Below are positions 1-6,099 of a stretch of DNA of 10,568 nt, piece after piece. Position 1 is the stretch's first letter; every line of letters starts with the position of its first letter. The position numbers and the translations under genes were made by a program. The notes beneath the pieces are model-generated. The model was not told the origin of the DNA. It did not search any database and saw only the letters and a program-made list of their open reading frames with translations. The stretch comes from Hyphomicrobiales bacterium (GTDB lineage Bacteria > Pseudomonadota > Alphaproteobacteria > Rhizobiales > Xanthobacteraceae), in NCBI GenBank assembly GCA_026400425.1, contig JAPLPC010000363.1, positions 14,193 to 24,760 on the forward strand, given 5' to 3'.

Positions 1-759
1 GACGAGAAGGCCGATTGGGTGCTCAATGCGATGGCGCGCGAGGGCATCGACATCTCGGTGATGGAGCGGATGGCCGGCGCGCCGACCTCCGCCACCATCC
101 TGCCGATCCGCCCCGATGGCTCACGCCCGGTGCTGCATGCGCGCGGCGCTTCGGCACGCTGGAAGATTTCCCCTGAAGCGCAGAAGGCCGCATGCGGCAG
201 CAAGGTGCTGCATCTCGGCGGCGTCGGCTCGCTGCTGGCGATGGACGGCGAGCCCACGGTGGCGCTGCTGCGCGACGCCAAAGCCGCCGGCTGCATCACC
301 ACCGTCGATCTGATCCAGGCCCGCGCCGAGACGCTGCAACTGGTCGAGCCGCTGATGCCCTATACGGACTTTTTCATGCCGAGCATCGACGAGACCCATG
401 CGCTGGTCGGCACCGACGATCCCGTGGCCTGCGCGCAGTATTTCATCGGCAAGGGCGCGGGCGCCTGCGCAATCTCGCTCGGCGAACACGGCTCCTTCGT
501 CATGACGCGCGACGGACGCCAATTCACCGTCCCGGCCTTCGACGTCAAGGTGCGCGACACGTCAGGCTGCGGCGACTCCTATACCGGCGGCTTCATCGCC
601 GGCTTGGTGCGCGACTGGGATCTGCTGGACTGCGCCAGGCTCGCCACCGCGACAGCAGCCACCGTCGCCACCGGCCTCGGCTCCGGCGCCAATCTCGTCT
701 CCTTCGAGGAGACGGTGAAAGCGATGAACACCCTGCCCGTCCGCGGTGCGCGCGGCTGA
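1..759 (+). CDS. PfkB-family carbohydrate kinase (5' end cut off by the window)
   Basis: ATP-dependent kinase of the PfkB/ribokinase family, which phosphorylates a sugar or nucleoside hydroxyl in the cytoplasm. The frame is open from base 1, and 252 residues are seen before the TGA at 757-759. Full-length members run about 300 residues, so roughly the first 50-70 residues (including the N-terminal sugar-binding glycines) lie outside the window. The C-terminal PfkB signature is clear: DTSGCGD followed by SYTGGF, with the catalytic-base Asp encoded at 574-576. The anion-hole position is Cys where Ala is commoner, a variant known in the family. The usual NxxE Mg/phosphate motif reads SIDE (about 400-411), so its Asn is replaced by Ser. 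The substrate cannot be assigned; ribokinase, fructokinase and adenosine-kinase-like activities all remain possible. It lies 47 nt before a dehydrogenase gene on the same strand, suggesting one catabolic operon. Confidence 0.9.
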   Translation, partial: DEKADWVLNAMAREGIDISVMERMAGAPTSATILPIRPDGSRPVLHARGASARWKISPEAQKAACGSKVLHLGGVGSLLAMDGEPTVALLRDAKAAGCITTVDLIQARAETLQLVEPLMPYTDFFMPSIDETHALVGTDDPVACAQYFIGKGAGACAISLGEHGSFVMTRDGRQFTVPAFDVKVRDTSGCGDSYTGGFIAGLVRDWDLLDCARLATATAATVATGLGSGANLVSFEETVKAMNTLPVRGARG

Positions 760-806
760 GCACGTAGCAAGCCTTCTCTGCATTCGAATCGTTCGAGGAA
801 AAATTC

Positions 807-1553
807 ATGACCAGACATGCCATCGTGACCGGCGCGAGCCGCGGCATCGGACGCGCCATTGCGCTTGGCCTCGCCCAGCGCGGCTATCACCTCGCCCTCA
901 CGGACATCGCGGCGATGGAAAGCACGCTGCAGGAAACCGTCGCCAAGGTGAAGAAGCTCGGTGGCCAATGCGTGCCGGTGCTGGCGGATGTCAGGAAGCT
1001 CGAAGATTGCCAGCGTTCGGTTGCTGAAGCCGTTGCCGCCCTCGGTCATGTCGACGTGCTCGTCAACAATGCCGGCATCCTGCGCCTCGCCAGCATCGAA
1101 GAGACCACGCCGGAACATTGGGACCAGACTTTCGCCGTCAATGTTCGCGGCGTGTTCCAGATGACCCAGGCCATGGTGGCGCATATGAAGGAGCGCAAAT
1201 ACGGGCGCATCGTCAATATCGCCTCATTGGCCGCGCGCACCGGCGGCCCCGGTCAGTCGCACTATGCGGCGTCGAAATCCGCCGTGGTCGGCTTCACGCG
1301 GGTGTCGTCGATGGAATTCGGCGGCCACGGCATCACCGTGAACGCGGTCTGCCCCGGCATCATTTTGACAGAGATGGGGCGCAACAATCTGCGCGATCCC
1401 GAGCGCGTCACCTATTTCGAGAAGATCACCGATCTGCATCGGCTCGGCGAACCGGAAGACGTGGTCGGCCCGGTGGCATTCTTCGCCTCCGACGATTCCG
1501 CTTTCGTGACGGGGCAGGCCCTCAATGTCGATGGCGGCATCTTTTACAGCTAA
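807..1553 (+). CDS. SDR-family NAD(P)-dependent oxidoreductase (FabG-like)
   Basis: Classical short-chain dehydrogenase/reductase of 248 residues, a typical length. It interconverts an alcohol and a ketone with NAD(P)(H) in the cytoplasm. The Rossmann nucleotide motif TGASRGIG is at residues 8-15, an Asp ends beta-2 (D33, which usually favours NAD(H)), NNAG is at 87-90, and the catalytic tetrad N112-S140-Y153-K157 is complete (YAASK box). The C-terminal PG...T segment and the VDGG ending are also typical. The ATG at 807 is chosen because GAGGA (795-799) lies 7 nt upstream and the protein begins directly with the first beta strand. FabG-type annotation is possible by similarity alone, but its position between a sugar kinase and an enoyl-CoA-type reductase favours a catabolic polyol or hydroxyacid dehydrogenase (inference). 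Substrate unknown. Confidence 0.93.
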   Translation: MTRHAIVTGASRGIGRAIALGLAQRGYHLALTDIAAMESTLQETVAKVKKLGGQCVPVLADVRKLEDCQRSVAEAVAALGHVDVLVNNAGILRLASIEETTPEHWDQTFAVNVRGVFQMTQAMVAHMKERKYGRIVNIASLAARTGGPGQSHYAASKSAVVGFTRVSSMEFGGHGITVNAVCPGIILTEMGRNNLRDPERVTYFEKITDLHRLGEPEDVVGPVAFFASDDSAFVTGQALNVDGGIFYS

Positions 1554-1571
1554 GTTCACAGCAGACATATC

Positions 1572-1576
1572 AGGAG
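1572..1576 (+). promoter_or_regulatory. Ribosome binding site fixing the acuI start
   Basis: AGGAG located 6 nt before the ATG at 1583. It decides the start of a frame that would otherwise extend far upstream through the dehydrogenase gene. Confidence 0.75.
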
Positions 1577-1582
1577 AGACAC

Positions 1583-2569
1583 ATGGCGACGTTCAAAGCT
1601 GTCCGGATCGACAAGGCCGACAAGGGCACCACGGCTGCAGTGGTGCAATTCGACGAAGCGGAGCTGATGGACGGTGACGTTACGGTCCGCGTCGAATGGT
1701 CGACGCTGAACTACAAAGATGGCCTGGCGCTGACCGGCAAATCGCCGGTGGTTCGGCGTTTCCCGATGATCGCCGGCATCGATTTCGCCGGCACGGTGGA
1801 GTCCTCCAGCAATCCGAACTGGAAAGCCGGCGACAAGGTGATCGGCAATGGCTGGGGCATGGGTGAGACTCATCTCGGCGCCTACGCTGAGAAGGCGCGC
1901 ATCAAGGGTGACTGGCTGGTGCGGCTGCCGGATGGCATGAGCGCGCGCGATGCGATGGCAATCGGCACCGCCGGCTACACCGCGATGCTGTCGGTGCTGG
2001 CGCTGGAAAAGCACGGGCTGAAGCCGGCCGATGGTCCGGTGGTGGTCACCGGTGCCGCCGGCGGCGTCGGCTCGGTGGCGATCGCGGTGTTGTCGAAGCT
2101 CGGCTACCACGTCATCGCGTCCACCGGCCGCATGTCTGAAGAAGGTTACCTCAAGGGCCTTGGCGCTGCCGAGATCATCGATCGCAATGAACTCTCCGCG
2201 CCCGGCAAGCCGCTGGCCAAGGAGCGCTGGGCCGGTGGCATCGACAGCGTCGGCTCGACCACGCTGGCCAATCTGCTCGCGCAGACCAAGTATCGCGGCG
2301 CCATTGCAGCCTGCGGCCTGGCCGGCGGCATGGACCTGCCGTCGTCGGTGGCGCCGTTCATCCTGCGCGGCGTCTGTCTGCTCGGCATTGATTCGGTGAT
2401 GTGCCCGATCGAGCTGCGCAAGCAGGCCTGGGCGCGGCTGGCCACCGATCTCGATGCGGCCAAGCTCGCCGATATCACTCAGGAGATTGCGCTCGATCAG
2501 GTGATCGAGGCCGGCGCCAAGGTGCTGGCCGGGCAGATCCGCGGACGCACCGTCGTGAAGATCGGCTGA
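1583..2569 (+). CDS. acuI: Acrylyl-CoA reductase (NADPH), AcuI/YhdH-type MDR protein
   Basis: Medium-chain reductase of 328 residues, matching the AcuI/YhdH family length (about 324-330). Known AcuI proteins reduce the toxic electrophile acrylyl-CoA to propionyl-CoA with NADPH. Visible marks are the N-terminal WSTLNYKDGLAL block (residues 39-50, with the NYKD motif at 43-46), the nucleotide-binding loop GAAGGVGS (147-154), the STGR segment (170-173) where the NADPH phosphate is normally bound, and the family-typical GIDSVMCP stretch (268-275). The zinc-binding Cys/His set of alcohol dehydrogenases is absent, as expected. The ATG at 1583 is chosen because AGGAG (1572-1576) sits 6 nt upstream; the same frame stays open upstream only as an overlap of the preceding dehydrogenase gene. 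The 29-nt gap to that gene suggests cotranscription. A general quinone-oxidoreductase label would be a less specific alternative. Confidence 0.88.
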   Translation: MATFKAVRIDKADKGTTAAVVQFDEAELMDGDVTVRVEWSTLNYKDGLALTGKSPVVRRFPMIAGIDFAGTVESSSNPNWKAGDKVIGNGWGMGETHLGAYAEKARIKGDWLVRLPDGMSARDAMAIGTAGYTAMLSVLALEKHGLKPADGPVVVTGAAGGVGSVAIAVLSKLGYHVIASTGRMSEEGYLKGLGAAEIIDRNELSAPGKPLAKERWAGGIDSVGSTTLANLLAQTKYRGAIAACGLAGGMDLPSSVAPFILRGVCLLGIDSVMCPIELRKQAWARLATDLDAAKLADITQEIALDQVIEAGAKVLAGQIRGRTVVKIG

Positions 2570-2573
2570 ACGC

Positions 2574-2608
2574 CCACGGCACAATATGCGTGAGCGGGGA
2601 AGCCGTGG
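2574..2608. terminator. Weak inverted repeat between convergent genes
   Basis: A 7-bp perfect inverted repeat, CCACGGC (2574-2580) and GCCGTGG (2602-2608), with a 21-nt loop fills most of the 49-nt gap between the ends of the convergent acuI and DUF2786 genes. There is no T-tract on either strand, so a function as intrinsic terminator is only a possibility suggested by location. Confidence 0.2.
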
Positions 2609-2618
2609 CCGATCTTGG

Positions 2619-3356
2619 TCAGTCTTTCCCGCCGGCCCGTGGCCCGTCATGGATGCTGGGCACCATGGTCAGCGCCGCGCCGGCGACGCTGCCGGCTTCA
2701 TAGGCGGTCATCGACACCATGCGGCCCTGGCTGCGCCGCGTCCTCAGCTTCAGATCGAGCTTGTCGAATTCGGCATCGACCACCGCGGTCTTCAGCACCA
2801 CCAGCCCGCGCCCGGTGCTCTGATTGACCTGATCGCGGCTGGCCTTCATCTTCGTCAGCTTGTCGGCGATCGAGGCCACCATGCCCAATGCGAAAGAGGC
2901 ATTTGCCAGATGGCGCTGCTGATGCCGGAACCTGGCATACTCGGCTGAGGCCTTGAAGCGTCCGAGTTCGGCACGCACCGCGCTGTCGATCAGCTCGGTC
3001 AGATAATGCGCGACCTCGACATCCGAGCGCAGGCCGAAGAACACATAGCTGCTCTCGCCGACGGCGTTCTTCTCACGCCAGACCCGGCAGTCGCAGAAAT
3101 GTGCGATGGCACCGATGCAATCGTCGAGCGGAATGCGCTTCTTGCGACGGGTCTCGTATGCGCGCTGCTCGCACGGCGCCTCGCGCAGCTCGACATCGGT
3201 CAGGAACAGGTCATGGCGATCGAGCAGCTCGGCGACCTTGGCGGCAGCCGACAGCGCCTCGTCCTCGGTGCAGCCATTGCTCACCGTCTTGGCGCGCAAC
3301 GCCTGGATGCGGATTTTCAGCTTATCGAGCGCGGCAAGGTCAGAGTGCTGGTTCAC
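2619..3356 (-). CDS. DUF2786-domain protein of unknown function
   Basis: Soluble protein of 245 residues with no signal peptide or membrane segment. Residues about 11-50 (KLKIRIQALRAKT, NGCTEDEAL, AKVAELLDRHDL) match the pattern of DUF2786. The following region, about 60-160, with the block YVFFGLRSDVEVAHYL (104-119), resembles the domain that usually accompanies it (the DUF7168 type). Such proteins occur in bacterial chromosomes and in phages; no biochemical role is established to my knowledge. The GTG at 3356 is chosen because upstream extension of the frame runs into tRNA-Ser, giving the artefactual VGSNPTLSA peptide typical of translated tRNAs. A G-rich stretch (GGGGGTG, 3363-3369) lies 6 nt upstream and may serve as ribosome binding site. 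No ATG occurs in frame until deep inside the gene. With only 23 nt between tRNA end and start codon, the gene may be cotranscribed with the tRNA. Confidence 0.75.
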   Translation of the reverse strand: MNQHSDLAALDKLKIRIQALRAKTVSNGCTEDEALSAAAKVAELLDRHDLFLTDVELREAPCEQRAYETRRKKRIPLDDCIGAIAHFCDCRVWREKNAVGESSYVFFGLRSDVEVAHYLTELIDSAVRAELGRFKASAEYARFRHQQRHLANASFALGMVASIADKLTKMKASRDQVNQSTGRGLVVLKTAVVDAEFDKLDLKLRTRRSQGRMVSMTAYEAGSVAGAALTMVPSIHDGPRAGGKD

Positions 3357-3379
3357 AGATCGGCACCCCCGCGCTGGCG

Positions 3380-3469
3380 TGGCGGAGAGAGTGGGATTCG
3401 AACCCACGGTACGGTTTCCCGCACACACGCTTTCCAAGCGTGCGCCTTAAGCCACTCGGCCATCTCTCC
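3380..3469 (-). tRNA. tRNA-Ser (anticodon GGA)
   Basis: A complete cloverleaf can be drawn on the - strand. The acceptor arm GGAGAGA (3469-3463) pairs with TCTCTCC (3390-3384), followed by G and an encoded CCA (3382-3380). The D arm begins GCCGAGTGGC. The anticodon stem CACGC/GCGTG carries the loop TTGGAAA with anticodon GGA (3435-3433). A long variable arm is built around GCGGGAAACCGT, the hallmark of class II tRNAs such as Ser. The T arm is GTGGG-TTCGAAT-CCCAC. Total length is 90 nt with CCA. It reads UCC and UCU serine codons. Confidence 0.97.
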
Positions 3470-3478
3470 AGCGCGCCT

Positions 3479-3507
3479 CTCATGACGGCTGCACGACCGA
3501 TTTGCAA
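3479..3507 (-). promoter_or_regulatory. Candidate promoter of tRNA-Ser
   Basis: On the - strand TTGCAA (3507-3502), a 17-nt spacer and CATGAG (3484-3479) resemble a housekeeping -35/-10 pair. They would place the transcript start a few bases before the mature tRNA 5' end at 3469. The -10 matches the TATAAT consensus at only three positions, so the call rests mainly on spacing and location. Confidence 0.3.
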
Positions 3508-3582
3508 GAGAGCGCGCCCGCGGATCGGCGCTTTTTCGCAATTATCTGGAAAATATGGAGATTTCGCCGCCTGCGGCCGCCG

Positions 3583-3610
3583 CGGTCGCGCGCCGGGGAT
3601 GGCGCGACCG
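3583..3610 (-). terminator. Hairpin immediately after the otsA stop codon
   Basis: A 9-bp perfect GC-rich stem, CGGTCGCGC (3583-3591) and GCGCGACCG (3602-3610), with a 10-nt loop begins 2 nt past the otsA stop (3613-3615) on the - strand. This is the right place for a transcription end. No T-tract follows directly, so it is either a non-canonical terminator or an mRNA 3'-end stabiliser. Confidence 0.4.
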
Positions 3611-3612
3611 GC

Positions 3613-5088
3613 TCAATGCAGGCGCGACGTCAGTACGGCGGAGGCCACCGAATGCACCGGCCAGACCACCGGAGCGGCGCCGGGCACATTGTCGTTCTGC
3701 GCGGTGTCGTTAAGCGCATGGGCGTTCTGCAACGCGCCGACGAAGTCGCTGAACCACTCCTGAATGGTGCCGGCGCGGAGCTTGGCCATCATCGCCTCCC
3801 AGCGCATCCGGCGTTCCAGCAGCGGCATCGAGAATGCCGTGGCGATGGTGCGGGCCATGCCGTCGATGTCGTGCGGATTGACCAGCAGCGCGGTGTCGAG
3901 CTCGTTGGCCGCGCCGGCGAATTTCGACAGCACCAGCACACCGGGATCCACCGGATTTTGCGCGGCCACATACTCCTTGGCGACCAGGTTCATGCCGTCA
4001 TGCAGCGGCGTCACGAGACCGACCTGCGCGGTGCGATACAGCCCCGCCAGCACGGTCTGGCTGAAGCCCTTGTTGAGATAGCGGATCGGCGTCCAGTCCA
4101 CCTCGCCATGACGGCCGTTGACGTCGCTCACCAGCTTGGCGAGTTGGTTCTGCAGGTCGCCGTAAGCCTCGATATTGCCACGCGACAGCGTCGCGATCTG
4201 CAGCAGCGAGACGGAGCGCTTCAGCTGCGGCTGCGAGATCAACATACGATCGAACGCGGTGATGCGATTGACCAGACCTTTCGAATAATCAACGCGATCG
4301 ACACCGATGGCCAGCTTCTCGCCATTCAGGCTGCGACGCAGACGCGACACGTCCGGATGCGACGAAGACTTCGCGGCGAAGGCGGCAAATTTTGCGGGAT
4401 CGATTCCGATCGGGAACACCGCGCATTGCGATGCGCCATAACGTGACTGCACCGTGCCGGCGGCAACCTCAAGACCGAGATCAGATTCGACGTAGCAGAG
4501 AAAATTGTCGCGATCGCCATCGGTCTGGAAGCCGATGAGATCGTAAGCGAGCATCGCCTCGACCAGTTCGCGATGATGCGGCACGCCGCCGAAGATGTCG
4601 CGCGTCGGCCATGGCGTATGCAGGAAAAAACCGAGCGGTTGTTTCACACCGAGCGCGCGCAATTCGGCACCCAGTGCCAGAAAATGATAATCCTGAATCC
4701 AGAACGCCGTATCAGGCTTGCGGAACTTCAGCAGAGCGCGGGCGAAAAACGAATTCACCTCACGATAGGATTGATAATTGTCTTGCGTGGTGTGGATCAG
4801 ATCGGTGCGGGAATGCAGCGCGGGCCATAGTGCCGAATTGGCAAAGCCCTCATAGTAGCCTTCGTAATGCGCGGCCGGCAAATCGAGCAAAGCCAATGCA
4901 CCGGCGCCCAGGGCTTCAATTTCGGCGAAGGGCTCCTTTTGCGCTCCCTCGCGCAAACGTCCGGAGGAACCAACCCAGATCGCACCCGATCTTTCGACCA
5001 CCGGAAGCAATGCGGCGGCAAGACCACCCGTCATCGGTTCATTTGCCGACGCGCGAGAGACGCGGTTTGAAACGACCACGAGATTCAC
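3613..5088 (-). CDS. otsA: Trehalose-6-phosphate synthase OtsA
   Basis: Retaining glycosyltransferase of family GT20 that joins glucose from UDP-glucose to glucose-6-phosphate to give trehalose-6-phosphate in the cytoplasm, the first step of the OtsAB pathway. The 491 residues are near the usual length (about 470-480 in E. coli). Visible in order: VVVSNRV (4-10), the GGLAAAL donor loop (21-27), W-I-QDYH (130-135), FFLHTPWP (154-161), GFQT (186-189), the GVDRVDYSKG block (262-271) with the catalytic Arg265 and Lys270 pair, DGMNLVAKEYVAAQ (364-377) and LVNPHD (402-407). The GTG at 5088 is preferred over the in-frame GTG at 5109 because GGGAGGA (5101-5095) lies between them, 6 nt before 5088, and because the protein then starts directly with the first beta strand. 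A dedicated stress promoter lies upstream (5119-5143). The last 30 or so residues are rich in Ala, Pro and Val and are probably not catalytic. Confidence 0.97.
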   Translation of the reverse strand: MNLVVVSNRVSRASANEPMTGGLAAALLPVVERSGAIWVGSSGRLREGAQKEPFAEIEALGAGALALLDLPAAHYEGYYEGFANSALWPALHSRTDLIHTTQDNYQSYREVNSFFARALLKFRKPDTAFWIQDYHFLALGAELRALGVKQPLGFFLHTPWPTRDIFGGVPHHRELVEAMLAYDLIGFQTDGDRDNFLCYVESDLGLEVAAGTVQSRYGASQCAVFPIGIDPAKFAAFAAKSSSHPDVSRLRRSLNGEKLAIGVDRVDYSKGLVNRITAFDRMLISQPQLKRSVSLLQIATLSRGNIEAYGDLQNQLAKLVSDVNGRHGEVDWTPIRYLNKGFSQTVLAGLYRTAQVGLVTPLHDGMNLVAKEYVAAQNPVDPGVLVLSKFAGAANELDTALLVNPHDIDGMARTIATAFSMPLLERRMRWEAMMAKLRAGTIQEWFSDFVGALQNAHALNDTAQNDNVPGAAPVVWPVHSVASAVLTSRLH

Positions 5089-5094
5089 AAGACT

Positions 5095-5101
5095 TCCTCC
5101 C
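5095..5101 (-). promoter_or_regulatory. Ribosome binding site deciding the otsA GTG start
   Basis: GGGAGGA on the - strand lies 6 nt before the GTG at 5088. It sits downstream of the alternative GTG at 5109 and so rules that start out as the main one. Confidence 0.8.
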
Positions 5102-5118
5102 GATACCACACATCAATA

Positions 5119-5143
5119 AACGTACGTTCATCAATATGGTTCC
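5119..5143 (-). promoter_or_regulatory. EcfG-type (general stress response) promoter of otsA
   Basis: On the - strand GGAAC (5143-5139), exactly 16 nt, then CGTT (5122-5119). This is a full match to the GGAAC-N16/17-CGTT consensus recognised by EcfG/RpoE2/SigT sigma factors of the alphaproteobacterial PhyR-NepR-EcfG general stress response. Transcription would start near 5111, giving a 5' leader of about 23 nt that holds the otsA ribosome binding site. Stress control of otsA by this sigma class is known in rhizobia, which supports the call. The -10 element overlaps a 10-bp perfect palindrome, AACGTACGTT (5119-5128), flanked by two copies of CATCAATA on the + strand (5111-5118 and 5129-5136). 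Confidence 0.85.
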
Positions 5144-5218
5144 TCGCCTTTATTCCACCCGAATGAAACCAAATTCGGGCAGGCGGCGAGGAAACGGTGG
5201 ATGGGATAATCGTCAGTG

Positions 5219-5270
5219 AAAACGACGCGATGTCTCAGCAAGTCGTACGACGTCTAGCAGTGTTCGCTAG
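5219..5270 (-). terminator. Possible weak terminator/hairpins after otsB
   Basis: Downstream of the otsB stop (5267-5269), the - strand has CTAGC/GCTAG arms (5270-5266 and 5258-5254), a 10-bp palindrome GTCGTACGAC (5251-5242), and the arms ACGAC (5246-5242) and GTCGT (5226-5222) followed by TTT. The stems are short, so termination is uncertain. Together with the separate otsA promoter they suggest that otsA is at least partly uncoupled from otsB. The rest of the 178-nt gap, outside the otsA promoter and leader, shows nothing else recognisable. Confidence 0.25.
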
Positions 5271-6091
5271 CCGACCTTCGCATCGTCGAGCAGCCACCGT
5301 CCAAGCCACGCGCGCACGTCGCGCGGTTCGGCGAAATGCCCCGAGACGCCCTGCGCATGGCGGCCGACCGAGAAGGCGAGCCCACCCAGGCCGGGCATGA
5401 TCGCGAAGACGCTCTCGTCGGTCACATCGTCGCCAAGAAAGATCGGCCGCTTCCCAACAAAAGGTTCGCGCTTCATCAACTCGATCACGCCGGTGGCCTT
5501 GGTAAATCCGGCCGGCTTGATCTCGCAGACGAACTTGCCGGGCAGCACTTCGATCGGCGCATTCGGCAGATCGGCACGGATCGCCGACACCGCGTCATAG
5601 ATCGCCTTCTCCGCATGCGGCGCCAGCCGATAATGCAGCGCCAGCGAATAGCCCTTGTCCTCAAGCAGAATGCCGGGTGACAGTTTTGCAATCGCCGCCA
5701 GGCGCCGCTTCAGCTCCTTACCCATCGGCGGCGCACCGGCAGCAACGGAGTCGTTGTCGTTGGTCAAGCGCATCTCAGCGCCGTGGCCGCCGACGGCCGG
5801 AAATTGCATCGGCGCGAAGATCAGATCGAGATCGTTGACGGAGCGACCGGACACCAGCGCCAAAGCGCCGTTGGTGCGCTGCAGGAGTCGGGTCATGCTG
5901 GTGGCGAGATCAGGCGGCACCCACACTTCGCGCGGTGTCGGCGCCATGTCGAGCAACGTGCCATCGACATCGAGCAGCAATGCACATTCGCTGAGACGCG
6001 GCAGCTTGACGTCGGCATGATCGAACAGCGCGGCAGCGGCGGGCGGAGCGTCATTGACAGCAATTTCGGTGATTTTCTGCGGTGATGTCAT
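5267..6091 (-). CDS. otsB: Trehalose-6-phosphate phosphatase OtsB
   Basis: HAD-superfamily phosphatase that releases phosphate from trehalose-6-phosphate, the second step of trehalose synthesis, in the cytoplasm. The 274 residues are typical (E. coli about 266). All four HAD motifs are visible: DVDGTL at 41-46 (nucleophile Asp41, acid/base Asp43), LVSGRS at 79-84, the Lys region IKPAGFTKATG at 191-201, and FLGDDVTDE at 218-226 with the Mg-binding Asp pair 221/222. The trehalose phosphatase signature GGHGAEMR (101-108) is present. The ATG at 6091 is chosen because the upstream part of the open frame only overlaps the transporter gene, whose stop (6100-6102) lies 8 nt before. GGAG is about 11 nt upstream, so the ribosome binding site is weak and translation may be coupled to the upstream gene. 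The N-terminal 30 residues, before the HAD core, are Ala-rich and probably flexible. Confidence 0.96.
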   Translation of the reverse strand: MTSPQKITEIAVNDAPPAAAALFDHADVKLPRLSECALLLDVDGTLLDMAPTPREVWVPPDLATSMTRLLQRTNGALALVSGRSVNDLDLIFAPMQFPAVGGHGAEMRLTNDNDSVAAGAPPMGKELKRRLAAIAKLSPGILLEDKGYSLALHYRLAPHAEKAIYDAVSAIRADLPNAPIEVLPGKFVCEIKPAGFTKATGVIELMKREPFVGKRPIFLGDDVTDESVFAIMPGLGGLAFSVGRHAQGVSGHFAEPRDVRAWLGRWLLDDAKVG

Positions 6092-6099
6092 GGTGTCGA

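Noticed and set aside
1556..2650. Long open frame opposite acuI on the - strand
   Set aside because: It mirrors the codon structure of acuI, has His/Arg/Gly-rich content without recognisable domains, and has no ribosome binding site.
3357..3437. N-terminal extension of the DUF2786 protein
   Set aside because: The added residues (GNRTVGSNPTLSA) are the translation of tRNA-Ser, a common annotation artefact.
3511..3536. Terminator-like hairpin plus five T on the + strand
   Set aside because: A short bulged stem precedes TTTTT, but no + strand gene or promoter lies upstream to be terminated; it is probably chance near the tRNA promoter.
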